The notes under the pieces: generated by a model
The model's database searches: none
The model's input: the letters and a program-made list of their open reading frames with translations, nothing else
What the model was told of the DNA's origin: nothing
Translations under genes and position numbers: made by a program
Part shown: positions 35,777 to 44,494 of the stretch, piece by piece
Numbering within the stretch: position 1 is the stretch's first letter
How the letters are laid out: each line of letters starts with the position of its first letter
Assembly (NCBI GenBank): GCA_016183805.1
Contig: JACPDX010000013.1
Coordinates: 62,001 to 126,000, forward strand
Reading direction: 5' to 3'
From: Bacteroidota bacterium
Lineage (GTDB): Bacteria > Bacteroidota > Bacteroidia > Flavobacteriales_E > Vicingaceae
DNA length: 64,000 nucleotides

Positions 35777-37735
35777 TTAACCCTTAATGATTTGTTTTAC
35801 AAAAATTTCATCCTCAACAATAAGCTGCAAATAATAAATACCCTTACCATAATTAGTAATGTCGATCTCAATTTTTTGTTTACCGATAGGTATTAATTTA
35901 TCCAATATTAACTTAGAGGTAACATCTAGCAACCTAACTCCAACTTCTTTATTAAAACCGTATGTCTTTTCAATTGTAAACAAACCAGTATTTGGATTAG
36001 GATATATCTTCACTAAAGAATTTAATTCTAAGTTATTCTCTAGTCCCGTAATAACTGGAGGAGCAATAACATTAATAGTAAATCCAGCTGCTTTATTGAA
36101 TACAACTCCATTTTCTCCAATAGAATCACAATACATATCTACACATCCAGCTCCATCATCAATTGTTAAACAAAGATAAAATGGTCCTGCTGTGGCATAA
36201 GTATGATTGGGGAATTGTAACGTTGAAGTATCTCCATCTCCAAAACTCCACAAATAAGTTAGATTTGTTCCGGTTGAACTATTAACAACAGTAATATTCC
36301 CAGTTGCAGCATCAGGATAAAAGACAAATCCAGCATTACATTGTAAGGGAATGGGAACTCCAGTCACATTAATTGTATCTAGATAATAATCAACACAAGA
36401 ACTCTCATATGTTGTATCATTAATAGTTAGTACAACAACAAAAGTTCCATCCGCACTAAAGGTGTGATTAGGACTTGTTATTGTGGATGTATTACCATCT
36501 CCAAAAGCCCAGTGTGATTGGTCATAACTTCCTACTGAAGTATTTGTAAATGAATAGTTTCCATTACCATTATCAATTCTCGTGAAGTTTGGAGATAGAT
36601 TGCAAGGCGGTCCAATTATATAATTTTCGTACCAAGTAGCTTGATTTCCAAAAGCTAAAATTTCTAAATCTGAATCTCCATCTAGATCAGATGCGCAAAC
36701 TTTAACCATAGTTGTGGAATTGCCATAAGTAACATTAATATCAATAAGTTTTTTGGCACTATATGTTGCTGACCCAAGATTTTCAATCCAGAATAACTCA
36801 GCTGTATATGCTGTCGGATAAACAATATCCAAATCTAAATCCCCATCTAAATCCCCAGCAAATAAGGAACTAATCCATTGACCACTACCATCCAATATTA
36901 AGTGATTATTAAAATTTCCATTACCGTCATTTTTGTGTAATATTAAACCAGCATTTTCATGTCCTGAAAGTATGTCTAAATCACCATCTTGATCAAAATC
37001 TTCTATCAATAAAGCTGAAGTTTTTGCATATGAAAAATAAGAATATATTATTTGTTCAGTGCTATAGCTGCCCCCTCCAAGGTTTTCAAACCAAACGCCA
37101 TCTTCAAGATTGGATCCAAAAACGATGTCCAAATCTCCATCATTGTCTAAATCAGCAGAAGAAACCTGTGCGAAAGCATTACCACCACAATTAAGTGATG
37201 AAGATAACAGATTAGGAGTGCTATAACTGCTTCCTCCCAGATTTTCAAACCATACTACTAAATCAAACCCATCAGATGCAGTTATAATATCATTATCGCC
37301 ATCTCCATCCATATCAAAAGCAGTAACAGCGACAGGGTCACTCTGGCTTAAAGAAATAATTTGCTTTGGTCCCATTGTCAAATTTCCTAAATTTTCAAAC
37401 CAAGCAATTTCATTCAAGCCCCTATTACATGCTAGCACATCTAAATCATTGTCATTGTCTAAGTCAATAAATTCGACTCTTATTCCAGGTATTCCTCCTC
37501 CATACCAAAGAACTACACTTTCAGGATTAAAGGTACCACCACCTATATTTTCTAATAATATTATATCATTATCATCCGCTCTTAAAATGTCATTATCACC
37601 ATCGTTATCATAATCGTATTCAACTACTTTAAAGGTAGCATAGCCCGAAGAAAAGATTGTGTTTCTTTGCCCAAATTGGGCACTAACAAAAACTGCACTT
37701 ATTAAAAGTGGTAATATGAGAAATAGTTTTTTCAT
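35777..37735 (-). CDS. FG-GAP/VCBS propeller protein with PKD domains and T9SS domain
   Basis: The protein has 652 residues. A signal peptide (MKKLFLILPLLISAVFVSAQ) is followed by seven repeats with a Ca-binding DxDxDGD core (YDNDGDNDIL, LDNDNDLDVL, MDGDGDNDII, LDNDGDLDIV, FDQDGDLDIL, LDGDLDLDIV, LDGDSDLEIL), spaced about 48-55 residues: one beta-propeller. Two PKD domains follow (WAFGDGNTSTIT, LWSFGDGDTSTLQ), then the sorting domain VKIYPNPNTGLFTI. It is a surface or secreted adhesin-like protein; the ligand is unknown. It is the last gene of the island. Confidence 0.9.
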   Translation of the reverse strand: MKKLFLILPLLISAVFVSAQFGQRNTIFSSGYATFKVVEYDYDNDGDNDILRADDNDIILLENIGGGTFNPESVVLWYGGGIPGIRVEFIDLDNDNDLDVLACNRGLNEIAWFENLGNLTMGPKQIISLSQSDPVAVTAFDMDGDGDNDIITASDGFDLVVWFENLGGSSYSTPNLLSSSLNCGGNAFAQVSSADLDNDGDLDIVFGSNLEDGVWFENLGGGSYSTEQIIYSYFSYAKTSALLIEDFDQDGDLDILSGHENAGLILHKNDGNGNFNNHLILDGSGQWISSLFAGDLDGDLDLDIVYPTAYTAELFWIENLGSATYSAKKLIDINVTYGNSTTMVKVCASDLDGDSDLEILAFGNQATWYENYIIGPPCNLSPNFTRIDNGNGNYSFTNTSVGSYDQSHWAFGDGNTSTITSPNHTFSADGTFVVVLTINDTTYESSCVDYYLDTINVTGVPIPLQCNAGFVFYPDAATGNITVVNSSTGTNLTYLWSFGDGDTSTLQFPNHTYATAGPFYLCLTIDDGAGCVDMYCDSIGENGVVFNKAAGFTINVIAPPVITGLENNLELNSLVKIYPNPNTGLFTIEKTYGFNKEVGVRLLDVTSKLILDKLIPIGKQKIEIDITNYGKGIYYLQLIVEDEIFVKQIIKG

Positions 37736-38066
37736 GACATTTTAGTTAGAATTATTTTCAAAATTAGTCGATATAGTATTTTTATAACTCATCCATTTGG
37801 ATGAAATTTTTGTGTTTATACATTTTTTAGTTCAAAACATATGTTTGCCAACTAGCTGCTATGTACAATAGTGCACAAATTCATCTTATATTTTTATTAT
37901 TACTAAATCAATTTGTTAATGTGTTATCCATTTAATTACACATTAATTTTCCACTTATTAAATTATACCTTTAAAATTGAGAACAAACTTTTTATAAGTT
38001 TCACTATATAAAGGTAAGATTCAATTCAAAATACCAAATGGTATGTTTTTTAGGTTAAATTGCATG
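37736..38066. other. AT-rich intergenic region inside the island
   Basis: It separates the propeller protein gene from the gene at 38.1 kb; both are on minus. I see no open frame, no tRNA and no strong hairpin. The propeller gene promoter should be here, but no clear -7 box was found. Confidence 0.4.
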
Positions 38067-39497
38067 TTATTTATCAAATTCAATTTTATCTAAAAGCAGA
38101 CTCTCTCCAACACCATCTTCATTAAAATAAAAGTTATCATACCAATATATACTACTTTTAAATTGAAACTCAACGAGACCAGTTTCTCCTGATCTTGAAA
38201 TGTATGGGGTCTTTTTTCTATTTATTAATTGACCATTTTCAATTTCAAAATAGAAAATATTTTTTCCAAAGGAATAATGACATTCTATTTTATTAGCTTC
38301 TTTTTTTACTGTAACTGTTTTCGGGAAATTATTAACAATACAAGAACTAGTTTGTTCATGTTTTGGATGATCTTTCCAATCTAAAGTTATTACTTGATCC
38401 CATAGGATATCACCAGTATTATTTATACCAAAAATTAAGATGTAAGTTAATTCTTGGCCATTATAAACAGTCTCATATCTTTTATCCAATATATCATAGC
38501 TATCAGTAAATGCATCCTTATCAATAGTTCCTATTACAATCATCTCATTTTTATTTGACACGATATTTTCCAAACGAAATCTATATTTATCTATTTCATT
38601 TACCCTCTTATCTATTTCCATCTGGTTATTGAAATTTTTGAAATCCGAAAATTTATAATATTTTTCAATAGGATTTTTTGCATTCATATTTTTTAAATAG
38701 ATTCCTGTATATTTTGGTTTACTACTATGGTCTTCAGTATCTCTTATCTCATCATTTTTAGGAGCTTCTTTATAATTTCCAACAGTATAAATTACATCAT
38801 CAATATTAGAGAAACCTACAGTTGATTTAAAAATATTGTTTTCTAGCCTCGAAAAAGCAGTAAGTTCCTTACCAGTTGTATCATGTAATGCAACCTCATG
38901 TCCTTGCTTTTTATTTACTTCTTTTGTCCTAGAAACGGCCATCAACTCACTAGTTTTAAAAGAGGAGAATTCTGTAACTGAAACTTTTTCTCCTTCATTT
39001 AAATTCGTAGAATAATCAACCGTATTCTTTGTATTAAAATTTACTCGATTAAAATAGGTGTTACCTTTAGAAGCCCCATAATAATAGTTGTTATTTGAAA
39101 TATCAACATAAAAATAGGGCTTTTTAGCTCCAGCGAAATTCATAGATTTAAAGTTCTCATCCAAAGAAACTCTGGTAGTTACTTTTTCTTTTTTTATTTC
39201 TTCAATAATAAAAAGATATTTGTTGGACAAATAATAATCAGTACTGTAATCACCTTTTGACTGTCGAGCGATATTTTTTTCAGCAATTTGATTTAGCTGA
39301 GCATCGTATAATCTCAAGGTTATTACATCTTTAAAAGTAAAAATTGATAAAATTTCTTTATTATTTACGGGATATGATATTTTATAGTAGAAATAGTCTC
39401 TCCTTTTATCTTTGTAAGGATATTTTTTATTTACTGTTTGTGCAAACGAGGAAATTGTTAAGACACTTACGATTAAAGTAATGATGTATTTTTTCAT
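38067..39497 (-). CDS. Secreted protein of unknown function
   Basis: I do not recognise this 476-residue protein. It has a signal peptide (MKKYIITLIVSVLTISSFAQ) and a long, beta-rich, Lys- and Asn-rich body with no Cys-based lipobox and no T9SS domain. Propeller-like blocks are possible (KDVITLRLYDAQLNQIAEKN, HEVALHDTTGKELTAFSRL). It lies 11 bp after the outer-membrane-type protein gene, so it is probably co-transcribed and may act with it in the envelope. Confidence 0.65.
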   Translation of the reverse strand: MKKYIITLIVSVLTISSFAQTVNKKYPYKDKRRDYFYYKISYPVNNKEILSIFTFKDVITLRLYDAQLNQIAEKNIARQSKGDYSTDYYLSNKYLFIIEEIKKEKVTTRVSLDENFKSMNFAGAKKPYFYVDISNNNYYYGASKGNTYFNRVNFNTKNTVDYSTNLNEGEKVSVTEFSSFKTSELMAVSRTKEVNKKQGHEVALHDTTGKELTAFSRLENNIFKSTVGFSNIDDVIYTVGNYKEAPKNDEIRDTEDHSSKPKYTGIYLKNMNAKNPIEKYYKFSDFKNFNNQMEIDKRVNEIDKYRFRLENIVSNKNEMIVIGTIDKDAFTDSYDILDKRYETVYNGQELTYILIFGINNTGDILWDQVITLDWKDHPKHEQTSSCIVNNFPKTVTVKKEANKIECHYSFGKNIFYFEIENGQLINRKKTPYISRSGETGLVEFQFKSSIYWYDNFYFNEDGVGESLLLDKIEFDK

Positions 39498-39508
39498 GCT
39501 TTATTTTT

Positions 39509-40129
39509 TTAAAAATTATATATATATGTAAAACCAAATTCTCCAATTTTAGTACTTGGTTCAATTCTACCATTGGAGTATAAGTTGTAGTATTTATACC
39601 TGAAAAGTGAGCCATATAGTCTGAGGCTTTTATTTTCATTAATATTGTAATCAAATGCCATCATCATTAAATGGGAGTTAAGAGCTGTGTACGTATATTG
39701 ATATCCTAACAAAATAGAAAAATCAAAACCAGTACTATAATTTCTGTAATAAATGTATTCAGGTAAATTAAAAAGAAAGGATGAAAGCCCTTCAGTATTT
39801 TTAATGTCTTTTTGATATCCAAAACCTACACTTAATTTAGCTCCAGTACTCCATTTTTCAGTTGAGTAGAAAGGTATGCTTGCTCCAAAATGAGTAACTA
39901 AATTTATCATTAATCCAGAGGTTTCAATATATTTGTAAACTGGTGCTGATGGAGTTGTATAATTACCTATTACAGTTTCATTACCATCACCTACATCTTG
40001 AGTACCCGCTATAAATATTGGTAAAAATCCGATGGAAACATCACTAAATAAATTAAAACTATCTTGCCCATTAATGTTATTAATAATAAATGCTTGAATC
40101 AGTATTGAAATCAGTATTATTTTTTTCAT
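39509..40129 (-). CDS. Predicted outer-membrane beta-barrel protein
   Basis: The protein has 206 residues. A signal peptide (MKKIILISILIQAFIINNINGQ) is followed by amphipathic strands with alternating aromatic residues (FDFSILLGYQYTYTAL, SLRLYGSLFRYKYYNLY). The end GEFGFTYIYNF has the terminal Phe typical of barrel proteins. It overlaps the YCF48 lipoprotein gene by 4 bp. The function is unknown; the barrel call is a pattern inference. Confidence 0.6.
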   Translation of the reverse strand: MKKIILISILIQAFIINNINGQDSFNLFSDVSIGFLPIFIAGTQDVGDGNETVIGNYTTPSAPVYKYIETSGLMINLVTHFGASIPFYSTEKWSTGAKLSVGFGYQKDIKNTEGLSSFLFNLPEYIYYRNYSTGFDFSILLGYQYTYTALNSHLMMMAFDYNINENKSLRLYGSLFRYKYYNLYSNGRIEPSTKIGEFGFTYIYNF

Positions 40130-41088
40130 ATTCTTGCTTTTAATATTAATCCAGCACTACCACTGATGTAAAATGTGTTCGACGATATGAATCGTATTTT
40201 ATAAAAAGTGTTGGTAAATCCATCACCATTAATATCAAAAACTTCATTCCAAACATGTTCGCTTCCAATATCCATATTAGATACTATTGTTTTTTCTCCT
40301 ATACAAACCTTAAAACCGCCATATCCATCTACTGAGTAATATGAATATGTATGGCCAAAATAGTTTCTTGAATAATTTAAAACTTCATCCATTACTAAAC
40401 CATAATTGCCAACTCCAGTACCTTGACCGTTTGATAAATAAATATCGTTAGGAATTTCATAAGCATTTAATCCACCAAGTTCTACTGAAAAAGCAGTATT
40501 GTTTGATAAGTTAAAGCCATTCTCATTACCATGCTCATACCTATCATTAGATAAAATAACAACTTTATTATCTACAATTCGAGAAGTCCGAAAGTTAAAT
40601 CCGTTGTAATTCATCTTCCCTTTATAAATAAAAGTTTGACCATTATTTATTGTAGTTTTAATAGTGCAAGACATTGGACTACAGGTTCCAATTACTCCAA
40701 TTCCTTCATCTGTTTTTCCGATAAAAGTAGCAACATCTTTTATTGACCATGTTTGCCCTCCATCAGTTGTTACATAAACATCATTATTCATTAAACACAT
40801 TCCCTTAGTTTCACCAAAAAACTCAAGACCTTTACAGGTTTTACTGGTAGCTACTGTAATAGTAGTCCAGCTACTTCCTCCATCAGTAGTTTTGTATATA
40901 AAACCAGATTCGGAAGCAGCATAGCCGACAGATGGTGAAGGGAAAGAGAAGTATTTTATTTCAGAAGCTCCAATAATAGTCATATCCTTTTCAATTTCCA
41001 TAACTGGAATAATTTCAGTTATTTTTTTTTCACAGGAAGTCGATAATAAATAGACCGTTATTAGGCTAAGTTTAAATAACTTATTCAT
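40126..41088 (-). CDS. YCF48-like propeller lipoprotein
   Basis: The track frame starts at 41136, but the ATG at 41088 gives a proper lipoprotein signal (MNKLFKLSLITVYLLSTSC), about 320 residues, and removes the overlap with the upstream gene. The body has YCF48/BNR-type blocks (YKTTDGGSSWTTITV, YVTTDGGQTWSIKDV) expected to form a beta-propeller. It is likely anchored to an envelope membrane. Gene order, with its T9SS YCF48 neighbour 7 bp upstream and the barrel gene overlapping downstream, suggests one envelope unit. Confidence 0.75.
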   Translation of the reverse strand: MNKLFKLSLITVYLLSTSCEKKITEIIPVMEIEKDMTIIGASEIKYFSFPSPSVGYAASESGFIYKTTDGGSSWTTITVATSKTCKGLEFFGETKGMCLMNNDVYVTTDGGQTWSIKDVATFIGKTDEGIGVIGTCSPMSCTIKTTINNGQTFIYKGKMNYNGFNFRTSRIVDNKVVILSNDRYEHGNENGFNLSNNTAFSVELGGLNAYEIPNDIYLSNGQGTGVGNYGLVMDEVLNYSRNYFGHTYSYYSVDGYGGFKVCIGEKTIVSNMDIGSEHVWNEVFDINGDGFTNTFYKIRFISSNTFYISGSAGLILKARI

Positions 41089-41095
41089 TTCAATT

Positions 41096-42343
41096 TTATT
41101 GATAAATAATCTTAGTGTCGTACATTTCTCCATCAATATTTATTTTTACAGAATAAATACCTTTGGGATAAGAACTTAAATTTATGGAATAGTGATTTAG
41201 TAAGTTGTCTTCTTTAAGTATTTTTCTTCCCATCATATCATAAATCTCTATTGAGGCAGTTTTACCTTTAAAATCCACATTAAAATTTCCATTTCCAGGA
41301 TTGGGATAAATTAACAATTTGTTATCGTTGGCAAAATCATCTATTCCTATTGGAGTATCCATTTTACCAAACATACCATATATGCCTCCTACAATTCCAA
41401 AATTTATGTTCGGTATTGAAATAGAATATGCTGCCGACATTGGAGATAAAGTCCCATCTATAGTCCATGTGCTTCCTCCATTAGTAGTTTTAATTACCTT
41501 CCCTAATAAGGTAGATGCATATCCAACAGTAGAATTGGCAAAACTAAATTCAGTAATTTGATCTGTTCCCGTAGGATTAGTTACTTGTGTCCAAGTAGTT
41601 CCTGCATTAGTTGTTCTTAAAAGTATTCCATTATTTATACAAGAAATTACTCCGTTGTTAGCATCAGAAAAATTAATATCTCTAAAGTAATTGCTAGCAA
41701 TCCCTGAACTTAATGTATCCCATGTGCTACCTCCATCTAAAGTTTTATAAATCCTTCCTATTCCTCCTCCTGTGTCATCTCCTCCTACAACATATCCAGT
41801 AGTAGCACTTGTAAAATATATACTCTTTAATCTCTGAAAATATGCAGGCATTGTTAATGGAGTCCAATTAGCTCCCCCATCGATAGTTTTTAATACCCAC
41901 ATTTCATAAAAACCACCTGCTATATATCCGATATTTTGGTCAACAAAATAAACTGATTCAAAAGCTTCCTTGTGTGATGTATTAGGATTGATATAATATT
42001 GAGTGCTCCAAGTATTTCCTCCGTTGGTTGTTTTAGCTATTAATCCACCATCACCAACAGCAAAACCTAAATTTGCATTAATAAAGGTTATATCTCTAAC
42101 CCCAGATTTAACTGTTGCTACATTTGTCCATGTTGTTCCACCATTCGTTGTTTTTTTTATTTTACTGCTATCTCCAGCCGTAGGTGCTATTCCACCAATA
42201 AACCCAACATTCTTATCTAAAAAATGTACGGCATCTAATAGGTAATATCCACCTGCTAATGAAGTGTTTACGGTCCACTGAGCAAATACTGAAGAATTTA
42301 CTATAATAAAAAGCAATAATGGCAAAAAGTACTTTGTTTTCAT
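41096..42343 (-). CDS. YCF48-like propeller protein with T9SS domain
   Basis: The ATG at 42343 gives a signal peptide (MKTKYFLPLLLFIIVNSSVFAQ) and 415 residues; the track start at 42415 adds an unlikely leader. At least six YCF48/BNR blocks are seen, such as KTTNGGTTWTNVATV, AKTTNGGNTWSTQYY and RTTNAGTTWTQVT. The sorting domain is LLIYPNPGNGNFNVDF near residue 345. It is a secreted or surface beta-propeller. It lies 68 bp after the TPR-LuxR gene and is its most likely target. Confidence 0.85.
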   Translation of the reverse strand: MKTKYFLPLLLFIIVNSSVFAQWTVNTSLAGGYYLLDAVHFLDKNVGFIGGIAPTAGDSSKIKKTTNGGTTWTNVATVKSGVRDITFINANLGFAVGDGGLIAKTTNGGNTWSTQYYINPNTSHKEAFESVYFVDQNIGYIAGGFYEMWVLKTIDGGANWTPLTMPAYFQRLKSIYFTSATTGYVVGGDDTGGGIGRIYKTLDGGSTWDTLSSGIASNYFRDINFSDANNGVISCINNGILLRTTNAGTTWTQVTNPTGTDQITEFSFANSTVGYASTLLGKVIKTTNGGSTWTIDGTLSPMSAAYSISIPNINFGIVGGIYGMFGKMDTPIGIDDFANDNKLLIYPNPGNGNFNVDFKGKTASIEIYDMMGRKILKEDNLLNHYSINLSSYPKGIYSVKINIDGEMYDTKIIYQ

Positions 42344-42411
42344 AATCTTAAAGTTTAAGTTGTTTGTATTATTGATTTCTACAAAACTAGTTGATACAGT
42401 ACTTATATGAC

Positions 42412-43818
42412 TCATCCATTTGGACGATTTTCTATGTCATTGGCTTTTTTTACTGCTTGTGTTCGATTACTAACATCCAGTTTTTCGTAAATCTTATTAA
42501 GATGAGTTCTTATTGTATTAACAGAGACAAACAATGTTTCTCCAATTTCTTTATTCGTTTTTCCTTTCGATAATTCTTCTAGTACTTCTAATTCACGCTC
42601 GGATAAAGGATTATTCAAATTAGCATTTAAGTTTTCTTTAATTGTATCCATTACACTCGTTTGTTCCTTTTTGTAGTTTAGTAATTCAATTTTTTTGATG
42701 TATACATCTAATTGATGCCTAATTTCATTTTCTTGAATATTTTTTTTGAATTTGTAATTTCTAAACCATAAATAAGAAGAAATAATTAAAAGAATAATAA
42801 AACCGATTAAACCAAATAATGTATAATTTTTTAGTTTCTTATCTTTTTCCAAAACTTCAATATTTTTTTTCTGTAAGGCTATTTCTTGCTCTTTTTTTTC
42901 CAGTTGGTATTTTTTCTCCAACTCAGCAATTTTTTCAACTTTCGTTTTATCTAGTAATTCATTATCTAAATTACTATAAATAGAGAGAATTTCATACGCT
43001 TTTTTATAGTCCCCAAATCTAAAATTGCCTACTTCTAAATAAGCAGCTCCTAAATTATTTAATACTATAGCTTCTCCTTTCTTGTCCCCAATATTTGTAA
43101 ATGAATTTAAAGCTTCATTAAAAGACTGTATAATTAATTCAAAGTTTTCTTCATAATCCAAAGCATTAGCAAAGCTTAGAGAGCTAACTGCTATCAGTCG
43201 ACTATCACCTAATATTTTGGATTGTTCTAGTCCTTTTTTATGATAATTAAGAGATTGTTCTGAATCACCCATTATCCCATACAAAATGCCTAATGAATTA
43301 TAACAATTTATTACTCCATATAAATTGTTAATTTCCGTATATAAATTCATCGCCTTGTTTAAATACTCTATAGATAATTTGTTATCTTCCAGAAATTTAT
43401 AGGTATTCCCAATATTGTGGAACAAGTTTGCAATATTTTCCTTATCCCCATTTTGTTCGATTATTTTCAATGCTTTTAGATAATATTCTATTGTTTTAGA
43501 ATAATTTCCATTTTGTTCTTCATATAATGCTAATATATTATAAGAAGCAGCTACACCTCTATCGTAATTTAGCTTTTCAGATAATTTTAAAGTTTCAGCA
43601 GCAATCTTTTTAGAATCTTCGGGATTTGATCTTAAAAGGTTTAATCCCAAATCTTTTAATAAAGTTATTTTGTTTGTATCTTCTTCTGCTTTCTCTAATT
43701 CTTTTAATAATCTGATAACGGTAGTATCTTTTGAAGCAATTTGATATTTTTCTTTAGCTAGTAAGATTATAGTTAATAAGGAAAATAAAAAACAGAAAAT
43801 TATTTTTTTAGATATCAT
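42412..43818 (-). CDS. TPR-transmembrane-LuxR-type transcription regulator
   Basis: The protein has 468 residues. A signal or first helix (IIFCFLFSLLTIILLA) is followed by about five TPR units (GNYSKTIEYYLKALKIIEQNG, NKLSIEYLNKAMNLYTEINN). Then come a coiled coil, a membrane helix near residue 325 (FGLIGFIILLIISSYLWF), and a C-terminal LuxR-type HTH (LSERELEVLEELSKGKTNKEIGETLFVSVNTIRTHLNKIYEKL). The layout implies a periplasmic sensor region controlling a cytoplasmic DNA-binding domain. As the first gene of the island run it may regulate the downstream secreted proteins; that is inference. Confidence 0.88.
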   Translation of the reverse strand: MISKKIIFCFLFSLLTIILLAKEKYQIASKDTTVIRLLKELEKAEEDTNKITLLKDLGLNLLRSNPEDSKKIAAETLKLSEKLNYDRGVAASYNILALYEEQNGNYSKTIEYYLKALKIIEQNGDKENIANLFHNIGNTYKFLEDNKLSIEYLNKAMNLYTEINNLYGVINCYNSLGILYGIMGDSEQSLNYHKKGLEQSKILGDSRLIAVSSLSFANALDYEENFELIIQSFNEALNSFTNIGDKKGEAIVLNNLGAAYLEVGNFRFGDYKKAYEILSIYSNLDNELLDKTKVEKIAELEKKYQLEKKEQEIALQKKNIEVLEKDKKLKNYTLFGLIGFIILLIISSYLWFRNYKFKKNIQENEIRHQLDVYIKKIELLNYKKEQTSVMDTIKENLNANLNNPLSERELEVLEELSKGKTNKEIGETLFVSVNTIRTHLNKIYEKLDVSNRTQAVKKANDIENRPNG

Positions 43819-43891
43819 TTTTTAGGGTTTTATTAAATTGATTTAGAATTGGCAGGATTGAGATAGGGTGCAAAATTGTGTAAAATAAAAT

Positions 43892-43972
43892 ACTTCTCAC
43901 AATAAATGAGGTAAAAAAGTGGTCGCATCGGGAATCGAACCCGAATCTACAGTTTAGGAAACTACTATTCTA
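43892..43972 (-). repeat. Proximal att-like copy within tRNA-Arg
   Basis: This 81-bp segment is identical to 35337-35417 and overlaps the 3' 53 nt of the intact tRNA gene plus 28 bp of flank. Confidence 0.85.
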
Positions 43973-43991
43973 TCCGTTGAACTATGCAACC
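43920..43991 (-). tRNA. tRNA-Arg (anticodon CCT)
   Basis: The minus strand folds as a cloverleaf: acceptor GGTTGCA/TGCGACC and T arm GGGTTCGATTCCC. The anticodon loop TTCCTAA reads AGG. CCA is not encoded. The gene is intact at 72 nt. Its 3' 53 nt are duplicated 8.5 kb away at 35365-35417, so it is the probable attachment site of the island. Confidence 0.94.
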
Positions 43992-44064
43992 AGAAATTTT
44001 TCTCAAAAATAATATAATCTAAACGAAAAAACCTTTTATTATCTCCTAGATTGTTATTCCTTCC

Positions 44065-44072
44065 TATCTTTG
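44065..44072 (+). promoter_or_regulatory. -7 box for the IPExxxVDY-pyk unit
   Basis: TATCTTTG matches TAnnTTTG and lies 8 bp before the ATG at 44081. It supports that start over the TTG at 44051 in the ORF track. The very short leader is unusual. Confidence 0.45.
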
Positions 44073-44080
44073 CAAACGTA

Positions 44081-44494
44081 ATGTCGAAATTCACTTTAAA
44101 CATAGAAGAAGATTATGATTTTAGCTTGATAGGAATTAGTTGTCATGCTAAAGATTTTAAACTTTGTTTTGAGTTTAACAGATTGTTGGAAATTAATTTT
44201 ATTCGGAAAGAAGATTTAGACATTGACTCCAAAAAAATGAAAGGAAACTTTGCTCTTTATGAATTTATTGACGAAGATAATTTTTTGGATTATTACCTGA
44301 TTTCGAATAGAAGTAATACAGGAGTTTTAATTCCGGAGCATAAAACCATCGATTATTTTTTGTTGTTAAAGGGAGCTACCAACGACGATATTATTGATGA
44401 TATTTTACAAAAAATAAGCGTCTTACAAATTGTGTTAACAGCCTATAAAATAGATGTTGATACGTTAAAATCGAAACAAAATTTAATATTCTAA
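44081..44494 (+). CDS. IPExxxVDY family protein
   Basis: From the ATG at 44081 the protein has 137 residues. It carries the motif that names the family, here IPEHKTIDYFLLLKG near residue 86. The family is small, restricted largely to Bacteroidota, and of unknown function. It has an acidic composition and no signal peptide. The stop codon overlaps the pyk ATG by one base, so it is translationally coupled to pyruvate kinase, which is a common arrangement. Confidence 0.88.
   Translation: MSKFTLNIEEDYDFSLIGISCHAKDFKLCFEFNRLLEINFIRKEDLDIDSKKMKGNFALYEFIDEDNFLDYYLISNRSNTGVLIPEHKTIDYFLLLKGATNDDIIDDILQKISVLQIVLTAYKIDVDTLKSKQNLIF

Larger units (their letters stand above)
35418..43919. mobile_element. 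Putative genomic island at tRNA-Arg(CCT)
   Basis: About 8.5 kb lie between the duplicated tRNA 3' ends. All six genes are on minus: VCBS/PKD T9SS protein, secreted unknown, outer-membrane-type protein, YCF48 lipoprotein, YCF48 T9SS protein and a TPR-LuxR regulator. By eye the DNA is more AT-rich than neighbouring core genes. No integrase, transposase or relaxase is present, so integration must have been in trans or the gene was lost. Confidence 0.65.

Noticed and set aside
35418-43919. Prophage or conjugative element between the tRNA-Arg copies
   Set aside because: No phage structural, replication, mobilisation or integrase genes; all cargo looks envelope-related.
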